Assembly: GCA_937868765.1 (NCBI GenBank)
Contig: CALMNL010000006.1
Location: 434,001 to 498,000, forward strand
Direction: 5' to 3'
Length of the DNA stretch: 64,000 bases
Origin: an uncultured Desulfatitalea sp.
GTDB taxonomy: Bacteria > Desulfobacterota > Desulfobacteria > Desulfobacterales > Desulfosarcinaceae
Below the pieces are notes generated by a model. The model was given only the letters and a program-made list of their open reading frames with translations, was not told the origin of the DNA and did not search any database. Position 1 is the first letter of the stretch. Every line of letters begins with the position of its first letter. Both the position numbers and the translations under genes were made by a program. This document shows positions 9,009-16,259 of the stretch, in pieces.

Positions 9009-9503
9009 TCAGAACGGGGCCAGGGCGTTGCGCGCCGCCGAGTCGTATTCGTCTCCGCCGTCTTCGAGCACGATGCGCCGGTTGATATAGACGTTCTCGT
9101 TCTCGCCGCGCGTGCGCTTGGTGATCTCGAGCTTGACGTTGATGAGCTTCTCCAGGTTGGCCGGAAGCTCGGAGAGCTTGTCCAGGTTCAACCCGCAGGT
9201 GTGCAGGTCCGTCTTGAGCCACTTGATGTTCTCGCGGGTGGCCATGACGTTGTTGCGCCACAGGAGCCTGCCCCGGAACTTAGGGGCGAGGATTCGCAGC
9301 GTCCACTTAAGCATGGGGTTTCCCGAGGTCTGGGCTCGGGTCAGTTCCACCCGCTCGACGTTCACCTGGTACTTGCCGTCCGGGATGGTCTCGAACTCGC
9401 GCTCCTCGACCTCGGCATGCGCGAAATCGTCGTCGAACTGTGCGAGGTCGATGTCCTCGGTGCCGCGGGGTTCGTCGAAATGTCCGTAGTTTTCGTTCTG
9501 CAT
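9009..9503 (-). CDS. DUF669 phage-type single-strand-binding-like protein
   Basis: The 164-residue protein matches DUF669. It has a core GKYQVNVERVELTRAQTSGNPMLKWTLRI-type strand region, then a beta-rich part ending in ENVYINRRIV. DUF669 proteins sit in phage recombination modules and are thought to bind single-stranded DNA. The start at MQNENYGH follows GGAGGAACAGACA; an ATG five codons earlier is possible but too close to that site. It is flanked by the Sak4-like ATPase upstream and the ERCC4 nuclease downstream. Confidence 0.8.
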   Translation of the reverse strand: MQNENYGHFDEPRGTEDIDLAQFDDDFAHAEVEEREFETIPDGKYQVNVERVELTRAQTSGNPMLKWTLRILAPKFRGRLLWRNNVMATRENIKWLKTDLHTCGLNLDKLSELPANLEKLINVKLEITKRTRGENENVYINRRIVLEDGGDEYDSAARNALAPF

Positions 9504-9527
9504 TGTCTGTTCCTCCATCTATGGGGT

Positions 9528-10307
9528 TTATTTACCGGCGGGTGCGGGCTTCTTGTCCTGCCCGTCCCCCGGTGCCGGCACCGACCGCGGGGCACTCGCC
9601 CTCGGCGCGGCCGCCGGCCTGTTGAACGCTTCAATGAAAGCTTGGAAATTGAGGTCGATGGTGTCGGGAAGCCGTCCTGTGCGGTCGCCCGCCTCGTAGT
9701 GGGGGCTGGGCTTGGTGCGCATGACGCGGCGGTAGACCGGTTTGCCGCTCTCGTCGCTCGTCACTTCCAGGTCGCAGAAGAGGATCAGGTCGACCATGCC
9801 CAGCACGATCTTGCGGGCCTTGTCGGGGAGCGTCGGGATAATGCGGATGTACTTGCCGGTCCGCGTTTCGATTTCCTTTTCCTGGGAGTGGGATACCAAG
9901 ACGAGTCCGTAGGGCAGGAAGGCCAGCTTGGTCAGGACACGGTGGAACTCGTTGTTGATCAGCGCCCAACCCTTGCCGTAGCCGAGGTCGGACTCGTGTT
10001 CGATCTTGAACTTCGTGCAGATGTAATCGCTGCACATCCGGTAGGCGTTGTCGACCGTGTCGAGAATGACGGTCTTATAAGGATGTTTGCCCTCGGCGAT
10101 TTCACCGCAGGCGGCCAGCAACTCTTCCCAGTTCCTGATGGGGACTTGAAAGACATCCAGTGAATTCAGCCCCGGTTCGGTGGCGAGAAACAGCGCGCCT
10201 TCGGACCGGGAACACCAGGTCGATTTGCCGATCTTGCTCGGGCCGTATACCAGCACCGTGAGATCGGCGTGATCTTGCTTGGGGGGACTTTTCTTCGTAG
10301 GCAACAT
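9528..10307 (-). CDS. Sak4-like RecA-fold ATPase (phage nucleotide-binding protein)
   Basis: The 259-residue protein has Walker A GPSKIGKST near residue 25 and Walker B TVILDTVDNAY near residue 83, the AAA_24/Sak4 pattern of phage single-strand annealing partners. The last 40 residues are an Ala/Pro-rich tail that may contact a binding protein. Its neighbour DUF669 is a usual partner. The start has GGAGAACCGAC before ATG. Strand annealing or exchange for the element is the likely role. Confidence 0.82.
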   Translation of the reverse strand: MLPTKKSPPKQDHADLTVLVYGPSKIGKSTWCSRSEGALFLATEPGLNSLDVFQVPIRNWEELLAACGEIAEGKHPYKTVILDTVDNAYRMCSDYICTKFKIEHESDLGYGKGWALINNEFHRVLTKLAFLPYGLVLVSHSQEKEIETRTGKYIRIIPTLPDKARKIVLGMVDLILFCDLEVTSDESGKPVYRRVMRTKPSPHYEAGDRTGRLPDTIDLNFQAFIEAFNRPAAAPRASAPRSVPAPGDGQDKKPAPAGK

Positions 10308-10333
10308 GTCGGTTCTCCTTTTCTATGGGGTCC

Positions 10334-11350
10334 TCAAAAAGCCGAAGCCTCTTCGAACGAGGTCTCGTCCCGCAGCTCTTCGTGCGGGGGGACTTTGCGG
10401 TAAAAGTTCTCGATGACGTTGGTGCTGCCGTCGGCGCGGCAGAGCGGGAAATAGGCGCAGGACCGGCGGTAGTGGAAACAGAAGGCGGTGTTCTGATAGA
10501 AAACGCCGCGACGGCGCGCGTCGAGAAAGGCCTGGGTCAGTTCCCAGAGTTCGGACTGCAGGGTCTCGAGTCGGTCGCGGGAGAGATAAAGCATCTCCCG
10601 GTGGAACATGCCCGGCTCGGTGTACTTGGCGGCCAGCCGCTCCTGAAATTCGTCGTCGCTTTCCGGCAGTCTGCGTTTGGCGCTGCTCTTGCCGGTCTTG
10701 GATTTGGCGATCAGATCGGCCCGCCGCGCCTCGAACTCGGCCTCGGTTTCCCCGCGTCCCTGTTGCAGACGGGCCTTGACCAGGATGTTGTAGAGGACAC
10801 CCGCGATGCGGATGCCGAGCGTCTGTTCCACGTATCGGGAGTAGAGGACGATCTGGAAGTCGGTCCAGAGCCGCTCCAGGTAGTCCGCATCCACCTGCGA
10901 GGCGGTTTTGTGCTCGATCAGAAAATGTTCGTCGCCGATCCTGACGACGCCGTCCACCTTTCCGGCCAGCACGAAGCTTCTGGATGAAGCGCCGGTGGCC
11001 GGGTTGACGATGCTCCCCTCGAAGGTCTTTTCGAGGGCGACGACATAGAATTCCTCGCTCGCATAGCAGGCCGCGTAGCCTTTCATCATCGCTGCGGCCA
11101 AGTGCCAGTCCCGCTTCTGGTCTTCCTCTTGTGCGCGGTTGGGGTAGGTCCGGTCGATGAAATCGAGGACGGCCCCCAGGTCCCTGCCGCCGTGCCAGAT
11201 CTCCAGGCACTTGTGGATCACCGTGCCGAAGGCCAGGTTGTGGTCCCGTTCCAGGGGAACCAGTTCCTGGATGTAGCGCCACTCGCATGCCTTGCGGCAG
11301 TTGCGGAACAGGCTCCACATCGAATAGGTGGTGGTCGTTTTCGATTCCAT
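10334..11350 (-). CDS. RecB/Cas4-type PD-(D/E)XK nuclease
   Basis: The 338-residue protein resembles PDDEXK_1 nucleases. It shows FGTVIHKCLE (the conserved His region), LAGKVDGVVRIGDEHFLIEHKTA (Asp and ExK catalytic residues), and a late FQIVLYSRYVE motif. N-terminal CRKAC and C-terminal CAYFPLC are placed like the four-Cys Fe-S cluster of Cas4/AddB. The ATG overlaps the stop of the upstream 104-residue gene (TGATG). In this context it is the 5' end-processing nuclease of the recombination module rather than a CRISPR protein; no CRISPR array is present. Confidence 0.82.
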   Translation of the reverse strand: MESKTTTTYSMWSLFRNCRKACEWRYIQELVPLERDHNLAFGTVIHKCLEIWHGGRDLGAVLDFIDRTYPNRAQEEDQKRDWHLAAAMMKGYAACYASEEFYVVALEKTFEGSIVNPATGASSRSFVLAGKVDGVVRIGDEHFLIEHKTASQVDADYLERLWTDFQIVLYSRYVEQTLGIRIAGVLYNILVKARLQQGRGETEAEFEARRADLIAKSKTGKSSAKRRLPESDDEFQERLAAKYTEPGMFHREMLYLSRDRLETLQSELWELTQAFLDARRRGVFYQNTAFCFHYRRSCAYFPLCRADGSTNVIENFYRKVPPHEELRDETSFEEASAF

Positions 11351-11664
11351 CAGGCGGCCCCCGTGGCTTTGAGTTCGGGGCCGATCACCGGGCCGTCACC
11401 CACGCGTTCGACTTGGAAAGCCTCTTCGCCGAACTCTCGGGTGAGAAAGCCGGTGAAGATGCGGGCGATGGCGCGGCCGACCTCGGTCGCTGCATCCACG
11501 ACGCAGGAGCGCTTGTGCGAATCCAGGCAGAAGGACGCGTCCAGCCGAACCAGCGACCGGCCGTGAAGGCTCTCGGCGGCGAGCACCGCCAGGAGCAGAG
11601 ACTCCTCGATGTCCCGGATCGGGACCTTGGAGTCGAAGTTGTATCGGTAAAGTTCTCGGTTCAT
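11350..11664 (-). CDS. Small hypothetical protein, first gene of recombination operon
   Basis: This 104-residue protein of unknown function starts at MNRELYRYNF after GGAGGCAAGATC. The sequence is alpha-beta (VPIRDIEESLLLAVLAAESLHG, then LDSHKRSCVVDAATEVGRAIARIF) and looks like a compact single domain. It is the first gene after promoter copy 3 and its stop overlaps the nuclease start, so it leads the recombination/replication operon. Confidence 0.65.
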   Translation of the reverse strand: MNRELYRYNFDSKVPIRDIEESLLLAVLAAESLHGRSLVRLDASFCLDSHKRSCVVDAATEVGRAIARIFTGFLTREFGEEAFQVERVGDGPVIGPELKATGAA

Positions 11665-11709
11665 GATCTTGCCTCCGTTCCGTTCAGTAAGGTCTGTTGG
11701 AGGGCGCGC

Positions 11710-11763
11710 CCGGGCCGGATGCTTTCGGCGACCTCTCGGACGCCTTCCATGCATCCGACCCGG
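11710..11763 (-). promoter_or_regulatory. Hairpin at the 5' end of the recombination-operon transcript
   Basis: Arms at 11710-11722 and 11751-11763 pair over 13 positions with one T-G wobble (CCGGGTCGGATGC with GCATCCGGCCCGG on the minus strand), enclosing a 28-nt loop. The stem starts a few bases after the TAT of promoter copy 3, so it would form at the extreme 5' end of the mRNA. Confidence 0.55.
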
Positions 11764-11766
11764 TCA

Positions 11767-11797
11767 ATACCTACCGGAGGCGGACCCGGACCGTCGG
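11767..11797 (-). promoter_or_regulatory. Element-specific bipartite promoter, copy 3
   Basis: The minus strand reads CCGAC, 13 bases, CTCCGGTAGGTAT. It lies between the sigma-like gene and the recombination operon and should drive the genes from 11664 leftwards. Confidence 0.7.
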
Positions 11798-11801
11798 ACG
11801 A

Positions 11802-12389
11802 TCAGAGGTAGTCCCTCAGTCCGGCGTCTTCGAAGATCGCGCGTAACTTCTTGATGGACTCGTAGATCGTCCCCCGCGGAATCCCGGTGTCGCGGGAGAT
11901 CTCCGTGACGGTGTCGGTATCGAGACGCCGGCACAGCTCACGCAGCTCGGGCGGAAGTTTCTCGATTGCCTTGCGAACGTCGAGGGAGAGATCGCGCAAC
12001 TCGGAGGCAGGGCGTGAAAGTCTGCCCGTGCGGCGCAGGTAATCCTCCTGATCGATGGTCTCCATGCGCTCGACGGAGCCGCCTTCCTCGTCTTCCAAGC
12101 GGTCGTTGAGCGAACAATTGCAGAGCCGGTAATCCCGCAGGCCGGCCTTCCGCGCCTCGATGATGGTGGCGATCTTGTGTTCCACCACGCGGGCGATGAA
12201 GGTGTTGCGCTGGGCGCGTTCCGGGTCGTACTTGGACAGACGTTGGAGCAGGTCGAGCATCATTTCCTGCTCCAAGTCCTCACGGTCGGACTCGGTGAAA
12301 CCCACCCGTCCGACCAGTTGTCTCGCCTTGAACTTGATGATCCGAACGGCATACTCGTCGATTCCTTTGTAGCGTTTGTCGAAACCCAT
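11802..12389 (-). CDS. Sigma-70-family (ECF-like) factor of the mobile element
   Basis: The 195-residue protein has a region-2-like helix set (YAVRIIKFKARQLVGRVGF, then DLEQEMMLDLLQRLSKYDP, the DLxQE signature) and a C-terminal region-4-like HTH (LPPELRELCRRL followed by TVTEISRDTGIPRGTIYESIKKLR). The start has GAGGAGGCTCAA before ATG. It is preceded by structured leader L1. Four copies of a non-canonical promoter-like element in the same mobile element make it the natural candidate reader of those promoters; this link is an inference. Confidence 0.78.
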   Translation of the reverse strand: MGFDKRYKGIDEYAVRIIKFKARQLVGRVGFTESDREDLEQEMMLDLLQRLSKYDPERAQRNTFIARVVEHKIATIIEARKAGLRDYRLCNCSLNDRLEDEEGGSVERMETIDQEDYLRRTGRLSRPASELRDLSLDVRKAIEKLPPELRELCRRLDTDTVTEISRDTGIPRGTIYESIKKLRAIFEDAGLRDYL

Positions 12390-12420
12390 TTGAGCCTCCT
12401 CGGGGCCGAGGAGGAGCTCG

Positions 12421-12581
12421 TGTGGGTGTCGACCTATGCCGGGACGACCGCTCTAAATGAAGCGAGCGGAGGTGTTGCGAGTACGCCGGTATCGGCGACA
12501 CCCACAACGACCTCCGCTCTGCGGCCAGTCTGTTGTCTGGTGATGGACCGTGCTCTATGGCCGGGTCTGAATCAGACCCGG
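12421..12581 (-). ncRNA. Structured mRNA leader L1 upstream of sigma-like gene
   Basis: Transcribed leftwards, this region has a 10-bp hairpin (12561-12570 with 12572-12581). CACCAGACA follows, then a CGGAGGTCG segment, and then an 11-bp stem formed by 12496-12506 and 12421-12431 around a 64-nt loop. The stem ends 31 nt before the start codon. The same order of parts, with a compensatory base-pair change, occurs in leader L2 at 19836-19999. An internal AGCGGAGGT/ACCTCCGCT repeat could form a competing fold. Confidence 0.6.
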
Positions 12582-12904
12582 ACCGCGTCCGCCACGGTCA
12601 TGCGGACGGGCAATCCGTTGTCGATCATGAGTTCCTGGATCGAGAGCGAGCGCTCCCGGTCGAAGACCTCGAACAGCTCCGCCACCTTCTTTTTCAGGGC
12701 GAAGCCGTCGTTGCCGCGGGATTCGTTCGGCCCGTTGTCCTTCCCGAACAGAAACAGCCGCAGCACGGTGGGCGGGGGATCGAAGACCGGCTCGCCGTTT
12801 TGGACGCGCAGTCCCTCAATCCGTCCGTAGTTGACCTCCTGCATCAGCTCGACCAGGCGTTTCCTGGCAGGAGTCAGGGCCGCCTTTGTCACGACATTTG
12901 GCAT
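12572..12904 (-). CDS. Hypothetical protein of mobile element
   Basis: This 110-residue protein of unknown function starts at MPNVVTKAAL after GGAGGTGTGAC. It begins with a basic helical part (LTPARKRLVELMQEVNYGRIEGL) followed by a PPPTVLRLFLFGKDNG strand region and a helical C-terminus. Its start lies just after the terminator that closes the cargo operon, and its stop codon sits inside the first hairpin of leader L1. Confidence 0.65.
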   Translation of the reverse strand: MPNVVTKAALTPARKRLVELMQEVNYGRIEGLRVQNGEPVFDPPPTVLRLFLFGKDNGPNESRGNDGFALKKKVAELFEVFDRERSLSIQELMIDNGLPVRMTVADAVRV

Positions 12905-12929
12905 GTCACACCTCCGGTCTGGCCCTCTG

Positions 12930-12982
12930 GGCAAAGAAAAACCCCCGAGAGGCTGGCCCGGCGAAAGGCTCTCTCGGGGGTT
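12930..12982 (-). terminator. Rho-independent terminator ending the QueC-like operon
   Basis: AACCCCCGAGAG (12940-12951) pairs over 12 bp with CTCTCGGGGGTT (12971-12982). On the minus strand the stem is followed by TTTTTCTTTG. It lies 135 bp after the QueC-like stop codon and separates the cargo from the element's own genes. Confidence 0.8.
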
Positions 12983-13051
12983 GCTTCAGCGCCCAGAGGG
13001 CGTTGTTGCCTAAATTGATTGGTCGCCGGACCAAGCCTTCAGAGGGAAGGC

Positions 13052-13089
13052 GCTACATCCGGCGTAGCAGATGCTACTTTTCGCGTAGC
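13052..13089. promoter_or_regulatory. Two tandem GCTAC-N7-GTAGC dyads, candidate operator
   Basis: GCTAC (13052-13056) and GTAGC (13064-13068) flank 7 bp; the same arms recur at 13073-13077 and 13085-13089. The two sites are 21 bp apart, two helical turns, so dimers would bind one face. The second site extends to GATGCTAC/GTAGCATC. They lie between the QueC-like stop and the terminator. Confidence 0.5.
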
Positions 13090-13116
13090 ATCAGAAAGTA
13101 GAGTTGTTTCAGTGGA

Positions 13117-15186
13117 TTAGATATCCCATGGGATATCATCATGGGGATCGTAACAGGGAGACCAACCACAACGTAGACGGGGGGATTTGAGATGTTCGGC
13201 TAAGCGCCTGTCATATTTCGCGATTTCTTTTGTTACACGTCGGATATTTGCCTGGAAAGCCTTTCGAACTCGGTCGCGGTCATCCGAGGCATTGCGAATT
13301 CTTTTTCCAAGGCCTTTATCCTTTTTGATCTGCTCAGCCAGAAAGACCATCTCTTGCCTAATATCGGACTCAGGGAATGGGGGGGCCATCCCTTGGTCGG
13401 TATAGTTCTGGGCTTCGGCCAGTTTCTCTTTCAATTCCTCATATCGAACGCGATATGCCGCAAAAGCATCTTGATCAGCAGCCTCACCCGCGCTGCCAAG
13501 CTGAAATTGCTGTGGAGCTTTGGCGACACGGAGGACCAAGTCAGTAACGCTGAACACTGTCTTGGGATTGGACAATAAAATATGCAGATAGGCAGCACCC
13601 TTGCACGGTAATAAGATGAAATCCTCACCACCGGCATACCTCGCGATCCACGCCTGTCCTTTTTTGCGGAAAACAAAATCCTTAAGTTCATCTTGTGGAA
13701 TTGGCGTTGAAGTTGGAACTCCAATGACTCCAGAAGTAGAAATCGCCGAGTCGCATACCAGACGCAAAAGGCAAGAATCCGGAAGCTCGCGTTTTCTTAT
13801 GGCACTGGCATAATTGGCAATCGACTGATCGATAACATCCGATACCGCTTTTGCATGTCTCTTGTGAAGCTCGAACAGTCGGAGCGCCGCACTGTCGGCA
13901 GATCCATCGATGTGTCTTAGGACCCGGGCGGCTTCTCCATAGCGACTGAAAAAGTCGATAGGTGACATCTTGCATACGTCTGACGCAGTCTCGACATATG
14001 CAGCCAGCATAATTCTTGATTCGCTATGTTTCCGATTGTCGTCAAAAGGATCACCAGCTGGTCGCTCTCCAACGAGTAGGTCCACGCCATAAGCCTCTGC
14101 TGGATCGTGCCCCTCCAGGCCGGCCGACAGCACGGCAAACCTGCGGTCGATACATTGAGAACAGGTCCCGCAATGTGTCAGCAGCCTCGTCATTTCCCAT
14201 GTATGTGTACAGCTAGTGGCGAACTTGATCATCTCAGCGCAACCTGATTGGCCTATCCCTTTTAGAATTTCAGTCTTGGTCTTCCACAAGAATGGATTCT
14301 CAACCACAAACGGTTTTCCGGCCAATATCGAAATAATTTTCGCAAAACCGCTGATTACTTGTGGATGTGTTGTCCTTGTTGCTCGTGCACCAACCACCTG
14401 TGAAGATGGGGGAAGGTTAAAGCTCACGACGCCATTTTCGTAGAATCGAATCCTGGAAAGATTGAACATCTGCGCGACAGTCGATCCAAGCGCCGCATAC
14501 AGAAAAGATCGGCTTCGTTGGGTATACTCGCGACCCAATGATTTCGCCTTGTTGATGCTCACCGGAATATGCAAGGGTGGGGTATCTGAGTGTTTTTCGA
14601 GAAGCTCTTGAAGCTTTCTATGCCTACGCGCCAGTTTGTGAGTCGGCTTGTGCATTACAAGAGCAATTTTGCGCTTATTTACAACAGCTTCATGGATCGC
14701 GCCGCCCAAAGAATCAAGCCCACCGGAAAACAGCACGACCTCTTCCGGTAGAGCAAAGTCAAATTCAAGATGCTGTTGGGTAGGTGGTTGCTTCGTCAAT
14801 TTCACAAAATCGAAATAGTATTCATCTTCAGAAAGAAAGCTGAGAGTCGCAATCAGTTGTTCTTTAAGTGGCGAGGAATTCCACAAATCCGGATTTCGAA
14901 CTGGAATTCTGAAAAACAGTCTCCTCCTCCAGTCGGCCCCGAAGTTCTGAACACCATCCCCCCCCCTTGTTACGGCTTGATCTGCACAGTAGACGTAAGT
15001 GGCAATTTCAATCAGATCATGGAATTGGGATGGAAGGTCTCGCAGCAAGTGTTCACGAATGTCAGAAATACTAAGCGAGACGTTTTCCTTAACTCCCCAC
15101 AAATGCAAACAGAGTGGATTGTCACCCCCGAACGGGAGATTTCCGTAAGAGACATCGCCGCAGAGTATAGAGCGCTCGTTAGCCAT
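13117..15186 (-). CDS. QueC-like PP-loop enzyme fused to a signalling-ATPase C-terminal domain
   Basis: This 689-residue protein starts at MANERSILCG; AAGGAG lies 9 nt before that ATG, which overlaps the stop of the upstream gene by 8 bp. Residues about 150-360 match QueC (7-cyano-7-deazaguanine synthase): PP-loop SGGLDS at 154-159 and zinc ligands Cys326, Cys339, Cys342, Cys345 in HCGTCSQCIDRR. At about 220 residues, normal QueC is much shorter. Residues about 505-689 match a C-terminal domain typical of bacterial signalling ATPases and response regulators: GAAYLHILLSNP, GSAGEAADQDAFAAYR, GLGKRIRNASDDRDRVRKA, and a terminal Cys/Tyr-Pro/Trp pattern. No queuosine genes are nearby. QueC-like proteins are known in the Qat and type IV CBASS defences; a similar role here is inferred. 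Confidence 0.8.
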   Translation of the reverse strand: MANERSILCGDVSYGNLPFGGDNPLCLHLWGVKENVSLSISDIREHLLRDLPSQFHDLIEIATYVYCADQAVTRGGDGVQNFGADWRRRLFFRIPVRNPDLWNSSPLKEQLIATLSFLSEDEYYFDFVKLTKQPPTQQHLEFDFALPEEVVLFSGGLDSLGGAIHEAVVNKRKIALVMHKPTHKLARRHRKLQELLEKHSDTPPLHIPVSINKAKSLGREYTQRSRSFLYAALGSTVAQMFNLSRIRFYENGVVSFNLPPSSQVVGARATRTTHPQVISGFAKIISILAGKPFVVENPFLWKTKTEILKGIGQSGCAEMIKFATSCTHTWEMTRLLTHCGTCSQCIDRRFAVLSAGLEGHDPAEAYGVDLLVGERPAGDPFDDNRKHSESRIMLAAYVETASDVCKMSPIDFFSRYGEAARVLRHIDGSADSAALRLFELHKRHAKAVSDVIDQSIANYASAIRKRELPDSCLLRLVCDSAISTSGVIGVPTSTPIPQDELKDFVFRKKGQAWIARYAGGEDFILLPCKGAAYLHILLSNPKTVFSVTDLVLRVAKAPQQFQLGSAGEAADQDAFAAYRVRYEELKEKLAEAQNYTDQGMAPPFPESDIRQEMVFLAEQIKKDKGLGKRIRNASDDRDRVRKAFQANIRRVTKEIAKYDRRLAEHLKSPRLRCGWSPCYDPHDDIPWDI

Positions 15187-15961
15187 CGGTCCGCGCTCCT
15201 TCCTTGAGTTCAGCCACAATTTTTTTCATGGCCACGTGCGCGAACCCTGCGGCGTCTTGCCTCGATATCCCCTTCTTCTCCCAGTTGGTCTTTGAAAACC
15301 ATCCCCCGGAAAATTCTTCGACTATTCTAGCTGCTTCGCGACTGTGCGTTCCCAGTGCTTTTGTGAACTCGCCTTGTTGAGCAAGCGTTCGAAAGCGACG
15401 GCCTTCGCCAATGTGATGGGCAACAGCTCTGGAAACGAAATAGTCAAGACACTTGTTTGTTAGTCTTGAAAAGAAATCTCTGGCGAAAATACTAAATTGT
15501 TTGTTGGTCGCGAGTTTGGAAAAGGCATTTGTGACATCATCGGGTGTTGTTCCGAATAGGCTCTGTGTCCGGGTTCCAATGATTTGCGTCATCGTTTCGG
15601 AAGCCGCCATCTGGGCCATTTCCCCCAGGTCCGTTCGGCCACCGTTGTTTGCCAACTTTCTGTCTATGGCGTCTGAGAATGCGCCGATTACCTCCATAAG
15701 GCTTGGGGAATCAGACACATCTATTCCATTGCTCTGGAGGGCCTCAGCGAAATTATCACTCTTGGCAGCCAGAGGCAGTTGAGTCAGAAGCCAGACTGTT
15801 TCTACGAGACCCTTGTCTTCCGCCGCCAGTCTAAATCCATCCTCGGCAGCTGTAATCGTCGCATTCGCAATTTGCGCCGTTCCGGCTCCGCCCTCGATAA
15901 GGGCAACAACTTGCTGCCATTTGCGTGTTCGGGGAAGATTGCCTAGTCTGATATGTCCCAT
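15179..15961 (-). CDS. Helical partner protein of the QueC-like enzyme (Met-Gly N-terminus)
   Basis: I recognise no family in this 260-residue protein. It starts MGHIRLGNLPRTRKW, so removal of Met would expose an N-terminal glycine on a conserved-looking, basic leader. The rest is almost all helical, with no signal peptide or membrane segment. The stop overlaps the QueC-like start (ATGGCTAA), showing translational coupling. In Qat-type systems a QueC-like protein partners with a protein that has a glycine near its N-terminus; by analogy this could be the protein substrate of the enzyme. That is a hypothesis. Confidence 0.65.
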   Translation of the reverse strand: MGHIRLGNLPRTRKWQQVVALIEGGAGTAQIANATITAAEDGFRLAAEDKGLVETVWLLTQLPLAAKSDNFAEALQSNGIDVSDSPSLMEVIGAFSDAIDRKLANNGGRTDLGEMAQMAASETMTQIIGTRTQSLFGTTPDDVTNAFSKLATNKQFSIFARDFFSRLTNKCLDYFVSRAVAHHIGEGRRFRTLAQQGEFTKALGTHSREAARIVEEFSGGWFSKTNWEKKGISRQDAAGFAHVAMKKIVAELKEGARTDG

Positions 15962-16007
15962 GGGGCTTCCAACGAAATTCCAACGTATTAGAAATATTAG
16001 TTCATGA

Positions 16008-16259
16008 TTACTCTTGCGCTTTGTCGGTCATCGCAAGCCCGCGGGCCTTTCTGGCTTCGCGCTTAAGGTAGCCTTTGCGCACAAGTTGGTTCACCTGCCC
16101 ATGAGCGCTGGCGTGCGATATCCCGAGGATATCAGCAAGCTCCTTCATGGTGGGGGGGAACCCCCGACGGCTCGTGAAGAGACGGATCTCCTTTAGTGTT
16201 CGGCGCTGTGGCTCGGTTATCTCCTGAACGGGGCGTCGGCCCCGGGGATTTTTGATCAT
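16008..16259 (-). CDS. Stand-alone LexA-type winged-helix repressor
   Basis: The 83-residue protein matches the LexA N-terminal DNA-binding domain: QRRTLKEIRLFTSRRGFPPTMKELADILG, then HASAHGQVNQLVRKGYLKR. The LexA protease domain is absent. Its ATG overlaps the stop of the upstream nuclease-like gene (ATGA), and 46 bp separate its stop from the Met-Gly protein gene. A 20-bp palindrome fills the spacer of the operon promoter, so it is probably an autorepressor of the cargo operon. Without a protease domain it would not be cleaved by RecA in the usual way. Confidence 0.8.
   Translation of the reverse strand: MIKNPRGRRPVQEITEPQRRTLKEIRLFTSRRGFPPTMKELADILGISHASAHGQVNQLVRKGYLKREARKARGLAMTDKAQE

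Noticed and set aside
10334-11350. Cas4 as part of a CRISPR-Cas system
   Set aside because: No repeats, array or other cas genes are in the window; phage-type RecB nucleases share the same motifs.
13117-15186. Queuosine biosynthesis gene queC
   Set aside because: The protein is three times the normal length, and no queD, queE or folE is nearby.
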